From contig NZ_FOJF01000002.1 in assembly GCF_900110995.1 (NCBI RefSeq), positions 1,178,001 through 1,242,000 of the forward strand: a stretch of DNA of 64,000 nucleotides. The letters run 5' to 3'. Shown here in pieces: positions 36,448-45,516 of this stretch. The first letter of the stretch is position 1. Each line of letters starts with the position of its first letter. The notes under the pieces are model-generated. The model was not told the origin of the DNA. It was given only the letters and a program-made list of their open reading frames with translations, and made no database searches. The position numbers and the translations under genes are program-made. This stretch comes from Chitinophaga sp. YR573. Lineage in GTDB: Bacteria; Bacteroidota; Bacteroidia; Chitinophagales; Chitinophagaceae.

Positions 36448-37352
36448 ATCCCTAAGATCTTTTTAAACTTAGATAAAAACTTCCCCTCAATCTTTTCATC
36501 CTCTTCAAACAAAATCCCTTTCACCGCCAGATGATGCCCCACCTGTTCTTTCCCCATCTCTTCCTCAAAACCAATAATCTGCGTTCTGTATTTACATAAC
36601 TGGCAATTCATATTAGGATTCCCGGTTTCCACTTCCGCTATACGTTCATCCAAAGACTGTAACAACAATTCATCACACTCAAAAGATCCCGTATACACAA
36701 ATTCTTTATCAGAAGTAGCACTAAACTCCGAAACCTGCGCATATATTCTCTTCAACAAAACACCCGTAAATAAGAAGATAGGAAGCACAACTACCCGTTT
36801 ATAAGGTAATAATTCCACCACTGGTAAAAAGTCCTTTAAAAGCGGCTGCGTAACGCCAATAAAAGCCGTTGTGGCAAAGCCAAAACCCATTCCTTCCCAC
36901 AACATCCGTGTTAACTTGGCAATATCCGAATTCGCATCCGGGTCAGAAGTCCCACGGCCTACCACTAATAAACAGGTATCCTTATCATAAGTACTAACAG
37001 CAGTGATCAGTTTCTTGCACAACTGCAAAATAGAAGGAGTGATACCGATATGTTTCCCCAGCGTAATACGAAGGTCAGCATACTGGCTCTGCAGCGTATT
37101 CATCTCAAAAGGAATATCATTCTTCGCATGCCCACCTGCAAACAAAATAGCCGGAATCGCAATAATATCGCGTACACCGGCCACATACATCCGCTCCACC
37201 GCCGCGGCATATACCGGGTGAGAGAACTCCAGGAAACCATAATCAACTACACGATCAGGATACCGGAGTTTCAACAACTTCACCAGTTCCTTAAAGCCTT
37301 CAACGCCTTCAGGGTCGCGGCTGCCATGTCCACAAATTAAGATGCCCTTCAT
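36444..37352 (-). CDS. cbiX: Sirohydrochlorin cobaltochelatase, long CbiX
   Basis: A 302-residue two-domain CbiX. The active-site His is in ICGHGSRDPEG (residue 9), with AIPAILFAGGHAKNDIPFE (about 83-101) giving the second His; the C-terminal domain repeats the fold without the motif. The tail has Cys250 and Cys253 (NCQLCKY), followed by a His pair, as in long CbiX proteins that carry an Fe-S or metal tail. It inserts Co early, without ATP, in the anaerobic route. It overlaps both neighbours by 4 bp. Confidence 0.92.
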   Translation of the reverse strand: MKGILICGHGSRDPEGVEGFKELVKLLKLRYPDRVVDYGFLEFSHPVYAAAVERMYVAGVRDIIAIPAILFAGGHAKNDIPFEMNTLQSQYADLRITLGKHIGITPSILQLCKKLITAVSTYDKDTCLLVVGRGTSDPDANSDIAKLTRMLWEGMGFGFATTAFIGVTQPLLKDFLPVVELLPYKRVVVLPIFLFTGVLLKRIYAQVSEFSATSDKEFVYTGSFECDELLLQSLDERIAEVETGNPNMNCQLCKYRTQIIGFEEEMGKEQVGHHLAVKGILFEEDEKIEGKFLSKFKKILGI

Positions 37353-38146
37353 AGTGTTTCAAGTGGATCCGGATATTTAAAAGCATAACCTAAGCGCTGC
37401 TTCAGCTTATCCGAATTAATGATTTTAAATTTATTCCCGCCAGCCATAAAAGTCGGTAATACCAACCCCGCCTTTGATGCTGCCAATGTATAAAAATCCT
37501 TCCTCAAGGGATGCACGTCCGAACACGCATTAAACACTTCCCCCCAGACACCCTGACGAATAATCTCCGTGATAATAGCAATACAATCATCCTGATGGAT
37601 CAGATTAACCGGCGTATCTCCATTCTCCACATTGGTCTTCCCCGCTAAAAAACGCCCTGGCTGACGATCATACCCTATCAACCCCGCAAAACGCAGCACG
37701 GTACAATTACAAAAAGAACGAAATAACTCCTCTACTGCTACTAACGCTTTCCCGCTGCCTTTCGCCGGCTCAAACTGGTCATCTTCAGTCACCTCCCGGT
37801 TCAGCTCCGGGTATACCGACGTGGAACTTACAAACAACACATATTTCGCCTTTATCAAAGGAAGCAGCAAAGACATCTGCGCCGTATGATACGCCACAAT
37901 ATCCTCTCTGCGCACAGGGGGGATGTTAATGACCAATATCTCAGATGCCAAAAAACCGGGGAGTCCATCCCCGGTAATCTGCGTATCAGTAATTTGTATC
38001 TGATAAGGGATAATCCCCTTTTCCCGTAATAGTTCAATCTTCTGCTGACTGGTAACTGAGCCATGTACCTCAAATCCCTCGCGTAACAGATGCGAAGCCA
38101 GTGGTAAGCCCAGCCAGCCACAACCTAATATACTAACCGTTTTCAT
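37349..38146 (-). CDS. YeeZ-like NAD(P)-dependent Rossmann protein
   Basis: A 265-residue short epimerase-like protein: VSILGCGWLGLPLASHLL (dinucleotide motif, residues 4-21), VLFVSSTSVYPE (about 103-114), VLRFAGLIGYDRQPGRFLAG and HQDDCIAIITEII. It resembles YeeZ and the 'SDR family NAD(P)-dependent' proteins often found in cobalamin loci of Bacteroidota, where the reaction is not known. The classical YxxxK pair is not obvious. It overlaps cbiX by 4 bp and the NiCoT gene by 14 bp, so it is embedded in the operon. A redox step or corrinoid repair is a guess. Confidence 0.78.
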   Translation of the reverse strand: MKTVSILGCGWLGLPLASHLLREGFEVHGSVTSQQKIELLREKGIIPYQIQITDTQITGDGLPGFLASEILVINIPPVRREDIVAYHTAQMSLLLPLIKAKYVLFVSSTSVYPELNREVTEDDQFEPAKGSGKALVAVEELFRSFCNCTVLRFAGLIGYDRQPGRFLAGKTNVENGDTPVNLIHQDDCIAIITEIIRQGVWGEVFNACSDVHPLRKDFYTLAASKAGLVLPTFMAGGNKFKIINSDKLKQRLGYAFKYPDPLETL

Positions 38147-38945
38147 TAGCAGTCTGGGCGTATTTGTGTCTTAAATATAAATCAGCGTATAAAGATATGA
38201 TTATAGTGATAAAAGTAAGCCCAACAATATTATTTTGAAGGTCTGATAACTCCAGGGATGGCATGATTGTGCTCAGTACCTTATACAAAGGAATGGCAAA
38301 ACACATGATCGTGATCAGTACATTCAGCTTAAACCGGTGACTCTGGATCTTTTTCTGATCAAAAGTCTTCAGCAGTTTACTCAGCAGTAAAGAATCACAG
38401 GTTCCCGTCATAATCAGTCCCAGTGAAAATACCAACCCGCCAATAATAGCATAGATCCATTGGTTAGACACCGAAATAGCATACCCGAAAGCCGCTATCT
38501 GGGAGGAAGTATCGAAGATAAACCCAAAGATCACCCCGGTAATGATCACCGTAAAAGGATTGATAGAAGTACTGAACGACTTTGGCAACAACCATTTCCT
38601 CACCCCACTCAGCTGCCCCTGACTGTTCCGCATTAAAGCGATCAGGTTAGACACCCCTATAAAAAACAACATCACCGTAGACATCCACTCTACCACAATA
38701 TCCAGCATCGCCGGCATGGCAAAGTTGTTTTTCAGTATACAAAGTGTCAGCGCTATCGCCGTTACCATAATCCCATGACCGAAAGTAAACAAAGTACCTA
38801 CCCAACGGGTCCACACACTTTTAGTCAGGTGCAAACGATACGTATACCCATCAATAATAGTAATATGATCAGGGTCCAGTCCGTGCCTCAACCCTAATAC
38901 CGCCAGTATAATGAATCCCGTAAAATTATGATGTAGCGCTTCCAT
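38133..38945 (-). CDS. HoxN/NixA-type (NiCoT) cobalt-nickel permease
   Basis: A 270-residue membrane protein with the NiCoT signature LRHGLDPDHITIIDGYTYRLH (HX4DH at about residues 23-29), TLFTFGHGIMVTAIALTL and FDTSSQIAAFG, corresponding to the conserved helix II, III and V motifs. Eight helices are predictable. Placement between the TonB receptor and corrin genes, under a cobalamin riboswitch, indicates cobalt import. Confidence 0.88.
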   Translation of the reverse strand: MEALHHNFTGFIILAVLGLRHGLDPDHITIIDGYTYRLHLTKSVWTRWVGTLFTFGHGIMVTAIALTLCILKNNFAMPAMLDIVVEWMSTVMLFFIGVSNLIALMRNSQGQLSGVRKWLLPKSFSTSINPFTVIITGVIFGFIFDTSSQIAAFGYAISVSNQWIYAIIGGLVFSLGLIMTGTCDSLLLSKLLKTFDQKKIQSHRFKLNVLITIMCFAIPLYKVLSTIMPSLELSDLQNNIVGLTFITIIISLYADLYLRHKYAQTANENG

Positions 38946-38956
38946 AATAATATATT

Positions 38957-41215
38957 TTAAAAAAAGACACTCAGTGTTGCTTTCAGATAAAATGGTGTAC
39001 CCGGTGTATTGTGAAAATCAAAAACAGGAGCAGGCTCTCCTTTCAAACGAGACTCATCATAAAATTGTGCTTCTGCCCACTGCGCATTAAACAGGTTCTC
39101 AGCAGATACCCCCAGCTCATACCTGGCCCTGGTATATTTCAGCACTGCATCTGTGATAAAATAACTCCTGGACTTTACCGAACCATCCTCTGTAGCAGGA
39201 CGCTCTCCCATATAACGGTAACGCAAACTCGCACTTACACCCTGGCTTAATTTAGCTGTAAGCCCACCGGTAGAATTCCATGTAGGCTGCAATGGTAACA
39301 GGTTCTCACCCTTAGGAGCATTCACCAAAGTCCCATGCGCATAATTCAGGTTCACATCTGCCCATAAAAAAGAACTCAGCTGATAACGCACAGACGCATC
39401 AAAACCGATCTTCTTCACCTTGCCAATATCTTCAAAACTACCATCATCCGCTACAAACACATATTCCGAACCTTCCTGTAACCACCAGGCGGTTAAACTC
39501 ACCAGTACACGGCGTCCTATTTTAAAGTTAGTCCCCAGATCAGTGCCATAAGCACTTGGCACAGGATTAGCATTCGCTTCCTTACTCACCACCGCCTGCA
39601 CAAAATTGGAATGGAATCCTGAGCCCACCTTCGCAAACAAGGTTACATTCGTAGAGATATCATAATACAGGTCAAGCTTTGGATTAAAGCGGTTTACCCA
39701 TTTATAACCGGAATTTTCCGGGTGCAACTTATCCTGGTAATTAAAATTAAATACATCATTCCGCAGGCCCAGCGTTACATTCCATTTAGGATGAAAATGC
39801 CAGTTCTCATTGATATAAAAACTAAAATCACTGATCTGCGCATTGCCAACATCATCCACACTCAATAACTGACGGGCCTTTACATGATCCCTTCCTCTGT
39901 GCAACAGATCTGTTCTGGTAGTGATACCCGCCTCAGAACTTAAATTACCATCTGTTCTGTTATACGCACCTTTATATCCAAACAAATCCCTGTTCTCCCA
40001 TTGCCTGATCTCATCACCATTAATGGTATCATTCATGAAAAAAGTAAAGTTGGAGAAGAGGTTGAAGATATTCTTTGTATAATACAATTGATTCTTAAAA
40101 GTACTGTTATCGCTAAACGTAGTAATAGTTTTCAGGTTGATATTAGTTCTGGAAGTATTTCCACCTTCTGAAGGATCAACCGATCCCAGTCTGTCCAGCT
40201 TACCGGCTTCCACTGCACGTAAAGGCAGTTGTCCGGACGCATCCCAGGTACTGTTAAAAGTTGAAGCCGTAAACATCAGGTCTGTACTCTTACTGATATG
40301 CGCATTATATTTGGCAAAAATATTCAGCCGTTTATAATGCAGCTTATTAATGAAATAACCATCATTATGCATATAGTCTGCCGCTATATAAGCATTATCA
40401 TTCCACTTCTTTACAAGATGATTTTTATCCAGTAAATTCAGCATCAGCAGCGCACGCTGACTGTTAAACATGCCATATTCCACTTTCGCTACATTATTAT
40501 CCAGTTTATAAAGAGAACTGAATAACGCAGCGCCGCTCACAGAAAAATCTCCTAATCTGGCATCATAAGGCCCTTTAAAGAAACTGGCTTTACCTACTAT
40601 TTCAGGGATCATAAAATGCATATCTGCATATCCCTGTCCATGTGCATGCGTAGGCATATTCACAGGAATATCATCAAAGAAAATGGCGAAGTCTGTACCA
40701 TGATCATTATCCGTTCCCCGTACAAATATCTGTTCTGCTTTTCCTCCGCCGGCATGCTGTGCAATGAACAACCCTGGCACTGTACGTAATAAATCCTGTG
40801 CAGATTTTACCGGTTGTAACTGCATCGCAAGCAGGTCCATCTTATTCTCTCCCTGACGGGTAGTAGAAGCAGATACCGTGATTTCAGAAAGATTGAGTAA
40901 ATCCGCTTTCAGAGAGACATTCAATCGTGCTGTCTCCTTATCTTTTACCGTTATTTTTTTAGTTGTTTTGATATAACCTGTATAAGAAAATATAAGGGTA
41001 TATTCTCCCGACTGTAAATGTGTAAATGTATATTGTCCGTTTTCATCGCTCATCATACGTTTATTCACTTCGGGAATAAATATGCTGATACCTGGAATGC
41101 TATGCTGATCGATATGATCGTTTACAGTACCTGTAATGGTTGATGTTTGTGCTTTGGCCTCTATACCGCATATGAATGCTGTAAATAAGAGTACCTTATT
41201 TAGATTTTTATTCAC
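38957..41215 (-). CDS. TonB-dependent receptor of the cobalamin operon
   Basis: A 752-residue outer-membrane receptor: signal peptide (ends near EAKAQ), carboxypeptidase-regulatory-like beta-sandwich (about 25-110), plug domain (about 115-225, with QDLLRTVPGLFIAQ and IFVRGTDND), then a 22-strand barrel ending in the aromatic KATLSVFF. There is no SusD partner. It is 11 bp before the NiCoT gene and downstream of a cobalamin riboswitch, so the cargo is probably cobalt (as chelate) or a corrinoid. Which one cannot be told from sequence. Confidence 0.88.
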   Translation of the reverse strand: MNKNLNKVLLFTAFICGIEAKAQTSTITGTVNDHIDQHSIPGISIFIPEVNKRMMSDENGQYTFTHLQSGEYTLIFSYTGYIKTTKKITVKDKETARLNVSLKADLLNLSEITVSASTTRQGENKMDLLAMQLQPVKSAQDLLRTVPGLFIAQHAGGGKAEQIFVRGTDNDHGTDFAIFFDDIPVNMPTHAHGQGYADMHFMIPEIVGKASFFKGPYDARLGDFSVSGAALFSSLYKLDNNVAKVEYGMFNSQRALLMLNLLDKNHLVKKWNDNAYIAADYMHNDGYFINKLHYKRLNIFAKYNAHISKSTDLMFTASTFNSTWDASGQLPLRAVEAGKLDRLGSVDPSEGGNTSRTNINLKTITTFSDNSTFKNQLYYTKNIFNLFSNFTFFMNDTINGDEIRQWENRDLFGYKGAYNRTDGNLSSEAGITTRTDLLHRGRDHVKARQLLSVDDVGNAQISDFSFYINENWHFHPKWNVTLGLRNDVFNFNYQDKLHPENSGYKWVNRFNPKLDLYYDISTNVTLFAKVGSGFHSNFVQAVVSKEANANPVPSAYGTDLGTNFKIGRRVLVSLTAWWLQEGSEYVFVADDGSFEDIGKVKKIGFDASVRYQLSSFLWADVNLNYAHGTLVNAPKGENLLPLQPTWNSTGGLTAKLSQGVSASLRYRYMGERPATEDGSVKSRSYFITDAVLKYTRARYELGVSAENLFNAQWAEAQFYDESRLKGEPAPVFDFHNTPGTPFYLKATLSVFF

Positions 41216-41231
41216 GTTGTAGGGGAGGGGT

Positions 41232-41555
41232 TTAGCTATTAATTATTTCCGGAAAGATTACATTCTCTTCTATCAGTACATGTCCAATCAGATGTTTCAC
41301 TACAATCTCGCGGGTTATCTCGGGATTAACACCGCCATACCATACTCCCTCGGGATGAATAAACATAATCGGGCCTTTATCACATTGCCCCATACATTTG
41401 GTGCGCACTGTGTGTACCGCATCATTCAGTTCATACTCCGTAAGATGTTTTCTTAATTCTGCTGTGTTGTCGTCTGGTCCTGATTTGTTTGTGCAGGTGC
41501 CGCCGTTGCAGATAAATACAATTTTCTGCACTTTGGTCAGATCTTTAATCGCCAT
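41232..41555 (-). CDS. Thioredoxin-like 2Fe-2S ferredoxin
   Basis: A 107-residue protein with Cys16, Cys21, Cys54 and Cys58 (FICNGGTC and KCMGQCDKGP), the ligand pattern of the thioredoxin-like [2Fe-2S] ferredoxins (NuoE-like fold). PIMFIHPEGVWYGGV is the conserved strand pair after the cluster. First gene after the cobalamin riboswitch. Such proteins occur in cobalamin loci, where an electron-transfer role, for example in Co(II) reduction before adenosylation, is suspected but unproven. Confidence 0.85.
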   Translation of the reverse strand: MAIKDLTKVQKIVFICNGGTCTNKSGPDDNTAELRKHLTEYELNDAVHTVRTKCMGQCDKGPIMFIHPEGVWYGGVNPEITREIVVKHLIGHVLIEENVIFPEIINS

Positions 41556-41632
41556 ACCTTTTTACAAATTGTTTTAATACAGTTAATTACCCGTTAACGA
41601 TTAAACAAAACTTTGGGAAATAAGGTGGCAGG

Positions 41633-41656
41633 ACAAACATTATGCATCATGTTTGT
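41633..41656 (-). promoter_or_regulatory. Hairpin in the riboswitch leader
   Basis: ACAAACAT / ATGTTTGT, 8-bp stem with an 8-nt loop, between the B12 box and the ferredoxin gene. Possible part of the expression platform; no T-tract follows, so translational control is more likely than termination. Confidence 0.35.
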
Positions 41657-41694
41657 ATCACCCTTGCTTTCTTCCCGAAGCGTTGGATAAACTT

Positions 41695-41840
41695 GGTTTG
41701 TGGCAGGTCTTCTGACTTGTTCCGCTTTTAACGCCTTCCCATTCAGTAAAGAACAGTGGCAGAGAGAAATGTTAAAAGCAATGATAGAACTTACAGCAGC
41801 GGGAACTGTCCTGGATTCTCACCAGGTTCCCTTTTAATTT
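41695..41840 (-). ncRNA. Cobalamin riboswitch
   Basis: On the - strand the conserved core reads GGTGAGAATCCAGG...TTCCCGCTGCTGTAA (41831-41790), matching the cobalamin riboswitch core, and the B12 box AAGTCAGAAGACCTGCC lies at 41718-41702. The spacing and internal stems fit the class. It lies between cbiB and the ferredoxin gene, so it should turn down the ferredoxin-TonB receptor-NiCoT and downstream cobalamin genes when adenosylcobalamin is abundant, while cobQ-cobD-cbiB upstream escape it. Confidence 0.93.
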
Positions 41841-41882
41841 TATCTCAATAGAGATAAAAACCAAAAACGCACGTAAAAGTAG

Positions 41883-42791
41883 TTAAATTTTGATAAACAG
41901 CCTGAGAAGAATAATAACGATGACCATCAGGAAGGTAACTGCATGATTGATATACATCACCTTTATGAGTTCCTTTTCAAAGATAAACCGGGGATGATCC
42001 CCTATATAAGGCTTCTCTACCACCACACCATCATAGGTATTAGGCCCGCCAAAGCGGCAATGGAGAATGCCTGCCAGGGCTGCTTCGGGGTAACCGGAAT
42101 TCGGACTGGCATGCTGATGCCCATACTTAAATATATACAATAGCCCCCGTTTACTACCTGTTACCAGCACCATCAGCAGGGCCGTTAAACGGGCGGGAAT
42201 ATAATTAGCCACATCATCTAATCGGGCCGCAAAACGCCCAAACAGGCGATACCTTTCTTTTTTATACCCTATCATGGAATCCAGGGTATTGATCATTTTA
42301 TAGGTCATCATAGCGGGTACACCGCCAATAGCATAATAAAACAGGGGCGCAATCACCCCATCACTCAGGTTCTCGGATAACGTCTCAAATACGGCTGTTC
42401 TTATCTGGTTCCCGTCTAATCGACTGGTATCCCTGCCTACTATCCAGGATAAGCGTTTACGGCCAGCTTCCAGGCCATTAGTATCCAATTCCCTGAACAC
42501 TTCCCTGCCTTCCTGTAAAAGGCTGCTATTGGCTAATCCGTAAAAGACAAAGAGACCTCCTATCCAGGGTACATACAACAGCAAAACAAAAAACACAGCA
42601 TATACCCCCCCACAAAGGAATACACTAAACAACATCCCCTTCACAAACCTATATTCCCCTTTATTCAACCACCGTTCTCCCTTATCTATCATTGTACCGA
42701 ATAAACGGATAGGATGGGGGAGCCAGCGGGGATCTCCCAGCAGCAGGTCTAACACATACCCTATAATTAAAGCGATCAGCTTTTGGTCCAT
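41883..42791 (-). CDS. cbiB: Adenosylcobinamide-phosphate synthase CbiB
   Basis: A 302-residue integral membrane enzyme attaching aminopropanol (phosphate) to adenosylcobyrate. CbiB motifs: GYVLDLLLGDPRWLPHPIRLFGTMID (residues 11-36), DGVIAPLFYYAIGGVPAMMTYKMINTLDSMIGYK (about 139-172) and SGYPEAALAGILHCRFGG (about 230-247). It starts inside the last codons of the aminotransferase gene (16-bp overlap). Confidence 0.95.
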   Translation of the reverse strand: MDQKLIALIIGYVLDLLLGDPRWLPHPIRLFGTMIDKGERWLNKGEYRFVKGMLFSVFLCGGVYAVFFVLLLYVPWIGGLFVFYGLANSSLLQEGREVFRELDTNGLEAGRKRLSWIVGRDTSRLDGNQIRTAVFETLSENLSDGVIAPLFYYAIGGVPAMMTYKMINTLDSMIGYKKERYRLFGRFAARLDDVANYIPARLTALLMVLVTGSKRGLLYIFKYGHQHASPNSGYPEAALAGILHCRFGGPNTYDGVVVEKPYIGDHPRFIFEKELIKVMYINHAVTFLMVIVIILLRLFIKI

Positions 42792-43792
42792 GCTGCTATT
42801 CCTTTTACAAGTAATGCATTCTTCTCCGGAGATTGTGTTGCTACCCTGAAATGCTTAGCTGTTAACGTTCTGAAGTTAGATGCATCGCGTATCAATACAC
42901 CATACTCATTCAATAAAAATGATTTCAGTTCAGCAGCTGTACCCTTATCTGTCTTACACAAAAAGAAATTAGTCTGTGAATCGAAGACCGTTACATACTG
43001 TTTGAGTTCATTCATCAGGGAAGCAGTATCTGCCAGTAATTTATCCACCGGTAAAGTTAATTCCCTGGCATGTTCAATAATATACAGTCCTGCTTCAATA
43101 GCTAAAGCATTCACGGACCAGGGCATTTTATAATCCTGTATATGCTGAATAATTCCCGCATTACCTAACAGGTAACCCAGTCGCAAACCCGGTATGGAGT
43201 AGGTTTTAGTAAGAGATTTTACGATGATTAAATTCTTACAGTCAGATAACATCTGCACCATAGAGCGGCCACTTTTAGTAAAGTCGGCATATGCTTCATC
43301 CAGTACAAAAATAGTATTAGTATGTTTATTGATCCACTCCCATAACTTAGGAGGAGATACGATATTACCAGTAGGATTATTAGGATTACCTAAAAAAACA
43401 AGCGTGGTATCAACAGCAATAAAATTCGGATAGTACTCCCATTCTTTAAACTGCACATCCATATCATTTGCTACACAGGCATCTTCATACTCTGCAAAGG
43501 CAGGAGTAATAATCGTAGCAGAAGAATTCCGGTAAGCATGTGCAATTAAATAAAAGGCTTCTGTTGCGCCATTGGTTACCAGCACCTGTTCTGGTATCAC
43601 GTTATGCCACGCTGCCAGCGCCTTTTGCAGGCGTTGTGCATTCACTTCCGGGTAGTTATTCAGCTTATACAGGCTGTCAGACAAATGTTTTCTTAATCCA
43701 TCTGCCAGTCCTTCGTAAAACACATTAGAACTAAAGTCGGCCCTGATCTCTTTACCGAATAAATACCCGTCATCTCCATGCCCGTTTAACAT
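42776..43792 (-). CDS. cobD: CobD-like PLP enzyme (threonine-phosphate decarboxylase type)
   Basis: A 338-residue fold-type I PLP enzyme. The PLP lysine is Lys196 in SLTKTYSIPGLRLGYLLG; the cofactor Asp is in VLDEAYADF (about residue 165) and Asn in LGNPNNPTGN. It looks like histidinol-phosphate aminotransferase, but lying between cobQ and cbiB it should be the CobD enzyme that makes aminopropanol phosphate from threonine phosphate. Sequence alone does not settle decarboxylase against aminotransferase. Confidence 0.85.
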   Translation of the reverse strand: MLNGHGDDGYLFGKEIRADFSSNVFYEGLADGLRKHLSDSLYKLNNYPEVNAQRLQKALAAWHNVIPEQVLVTNGATEAFYLIAHAYRNSSATIITPAFAEYEDACVANDMDVQFKEWEYYPNFIAVDTTLVFLGNPNNPTGNIVSPPKLWEWINKHTNTIFVLDEAYADFTKSGRSMVQMLSDCKNLIIVKSLTKTYSIPGLRLGYLLGNAGIIQHIQDYKMPWSVNALAIEAGLYIIEHARELTLPVDKLLADTASLMNELKQYVTVFDSQTNFFLCKTDKGTAAELKSFLLNEYGVLIRDASNFRTLTAKHFRVATQSPEKNALLVKGIAAWTKS

Positions 43793-43796
43793 ACTC

Positions 43797-45245
43797 CTAT
43801 TTTAATTGACTGTAAATATAAGTAAGATCAAGATGCTCCCGAAGATGGGCTGCCAGCTTATCATACTGTTCATTCTTAAAAGTATTGTAGTCAAAAGGGA
43901 TAGCAGCAGCTTCCGTTTTTAACAGGTCATTGATCACCACTTCATTATCTAAAATACCATGAATATACGTTCCCCAGCAGTTATCATCTAACCAGAAGCC
44001 ATCTCCGCTACCCGTTGATAACTGGTTCAATGGATGCGTACTCGTAGTAATGCCCATATGGATCTCATATCCTTCACAAACACCTTTATCCTTATAAGTA
44101 AACGTACACTGAGCCGTTACTTTATCTGCCGTCAATACTGTCTGTACAGGTAATAATCCTAACCCTGGCATCATTTCTATATTACCTTCTACATGAAAAG
44201 GATCTTCCACGCTTTGTCCCATCATCTGGTATCCGCCACAGATACCTATTACAGTCTTCCCATTCTTATGTGCATGTACAATCGCTTTCGCTACACCATT
44301 GTTCTTGATATCTACCAGATCCGCAATTGTATTCTTACTACCCGGAATAATGATAATATCTGCCTGTTCTATTTCCGCCGGATTATTGCTGTAAAACAGG
44401 TGTACACGTTCATCCTTTTCCAGTACATTAAAATCTGTAAAGTTGGATAACCTGTTTAATAACACAACAGCTACATTCAATTTGCCTGTAGACGCAGTGG
44501 TATGTTTTTGCTCTAATCCTACAGAGTCTTCTTCCTCAATATGTATATCTTTTCTGAAAGGAACAACGCCCACAACGGGTATCCCGCAAAGCTCTTCAAT
44601 AGTCTTTTTTCCACTTTCAAACAAACGGGCATCTCCCCGGAATTTATTAATGATAATACCTTTGATCAGTTTTTTTTCTTCTGGTGTTAACAGGGCTATC
44701 GTGCCGTATACACTGGCAAATACGCCACCTCTGTCAATATCCGCTACTAAAAACACAGTGGCATCCGCATGTAATGCCATCCGCATATTAGTGATATCCC
44801 TGTGTTTCAGATTTAATTCAGATATACTACCAGCCCCTTCCAGCACAATAGGATTATACAAAGCAGATAACCTGTCATATGCCGCTTTCGCCTCTTTAAA
44901 CAGCTCCTCTTTGTTATTCCCCATGAAATAATCATAAGCCGACTGGTTCCCGATCGGTTTACCCAGCAATACCACCTGCGAGCTTTTCTCTGAAGTAGGC
45001 TTCAGCAGCACCGGATTCATATCCGTAGTACAGGCAATACCACAGGCTTCTGCCTGCACCGCCTGTGCCCGGCCTATTTCCAGTCCATCCGGAGTAGCAT
45101 AACTGTTCAGCGACATATTCTGTGCCTTAAAAGGAGCGGGGTGATAACCATCCTGTTTGAATATGCGGCAAAACCCGGTATTGATAATACTTTTGCCAAC
45201 ATCCGAAGCCGTGCCAACAAACATAATGGGCTTTAATCTTTGCAT
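43797..45245 (-). CDS. cobQ: Adenosylcobyric acid synthase CobQ/CbiP
   Basis: A 482-residue glutamine-dependent amidase adding four amides to adenosylcobyrinate diamide. N-terminal P-loop-like MFVGTASDVGKSIINTGFCRIF (residues 8-29), KAQNMSLNSY, EACGIACTTDMNPVLLKP, LEGAGSISELNL; the glutaminase domain has its Cys in VIGICGGYQMMG (about residue 334) and His in WGTYIHGILDN near the C-terminus. First gene of the - strand operon part that lies upstream of the riboswitch. Confidence 0.96.
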   Translation of the reverse strand: MQRLKPIMFVGTASDVGKSIINTGFCRIFKQDGYHPAPFKAQNMSLNSYATPDGLEIGRAQAVQAEACGIACTTDMNPVLLKPTSEKSSQVVLLGKPIGNQSAYDYFMGNNKEELFKEAKAAYDRLSALYNPIVLEGAGSISELNLKHRDITNMRMALHADATVFLVADIDRGGVFASVYGTIALLTPEEKKLIKGIIINKFRGDARLFESGKKTIEELCGIPVVGVVPFRKDIHIEEEDSVGLEQKHTTASTGKLNVAVVLLNRLSNFTDFNVLEKDERVHLFYSNNPAEIEQADIIIIPGSKNTIADLVDIKNNGVAKAIVHAHKNGKTVIGICGGYQMMGQSVEDPFHVEGNIEMMPGLGLLPVQTVLTADKVTAQCTFTYKDKGVCEGYEIHMGITTSTHPLNQLSTGSGDGFWLDDNCWGTYIHGILDNEVVINDLLKTEAAAIPFDYNTFKNEQYDKLAAHLREHLDLTYIYSQLK

Positions 45246-45341
45246 CTGGTCAAAAAAATTAATCTTGCAAATGTACTATCTTTGTCCGAATGAAATCCAA
45301 TGTCATTTTATTAAGCATAGTGTTTGTAGCAAAACATAATA

Positions 45342-45498
45342 GGCTCCGTTAGGAGCCCCGTGTTTGTAGCAAACACATTAAACAACAAAACACAGACTCC
45401 GTAGGAGTCCCCTAAACCCCGAATATTAGGGGACTCCTACGGAGTCAATTAAAGAGAATATCGATGTTTACTACAAACACGCAGCTCCTAACGGAGCT
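45342..45498. repeat. Nested palindrome, REP/BIME-like
   Basis: Outer arms 45342-45375 and 45465-45498 are about 34 bp and pair with four mismatches; each contains its own small palindrome (GGCTCCGTTAGGAGCC) and a TGTTTGTAG motif. Inner arms 45395-45415 and 45426-45446 pair perfectly over 21 bp (GACTCCGTAGGAGTCCCCTAA). A further lone TGTTTGTAGC is at 45321. It fills the divergent gap between cobQ and cbiA. Related half copy at 33543-33568. Confidence 0.8.
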
Positions 45499-45516
45499 TA
45501 ACTAAACGGCATTAGA

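Noticed and set aside
44443..44931. 162-residue + ORF antisense to cobQ
   Set aside because: It is a shadow of the well-supported cobQ gene, rich in Ser/Pro/Ile with no family features.
45342..45498. CRISPR-like array
   Set aside because: The repeated units are nested inverted repeats, not equally spaced direct repeats with unique spacers, and no cas gene is near.
45246..45516. Cobalamin riboswitch before cobQ or cbiA
   Set aside because: The region is filled with REP-like palindromes and lacks the riboswitch core.
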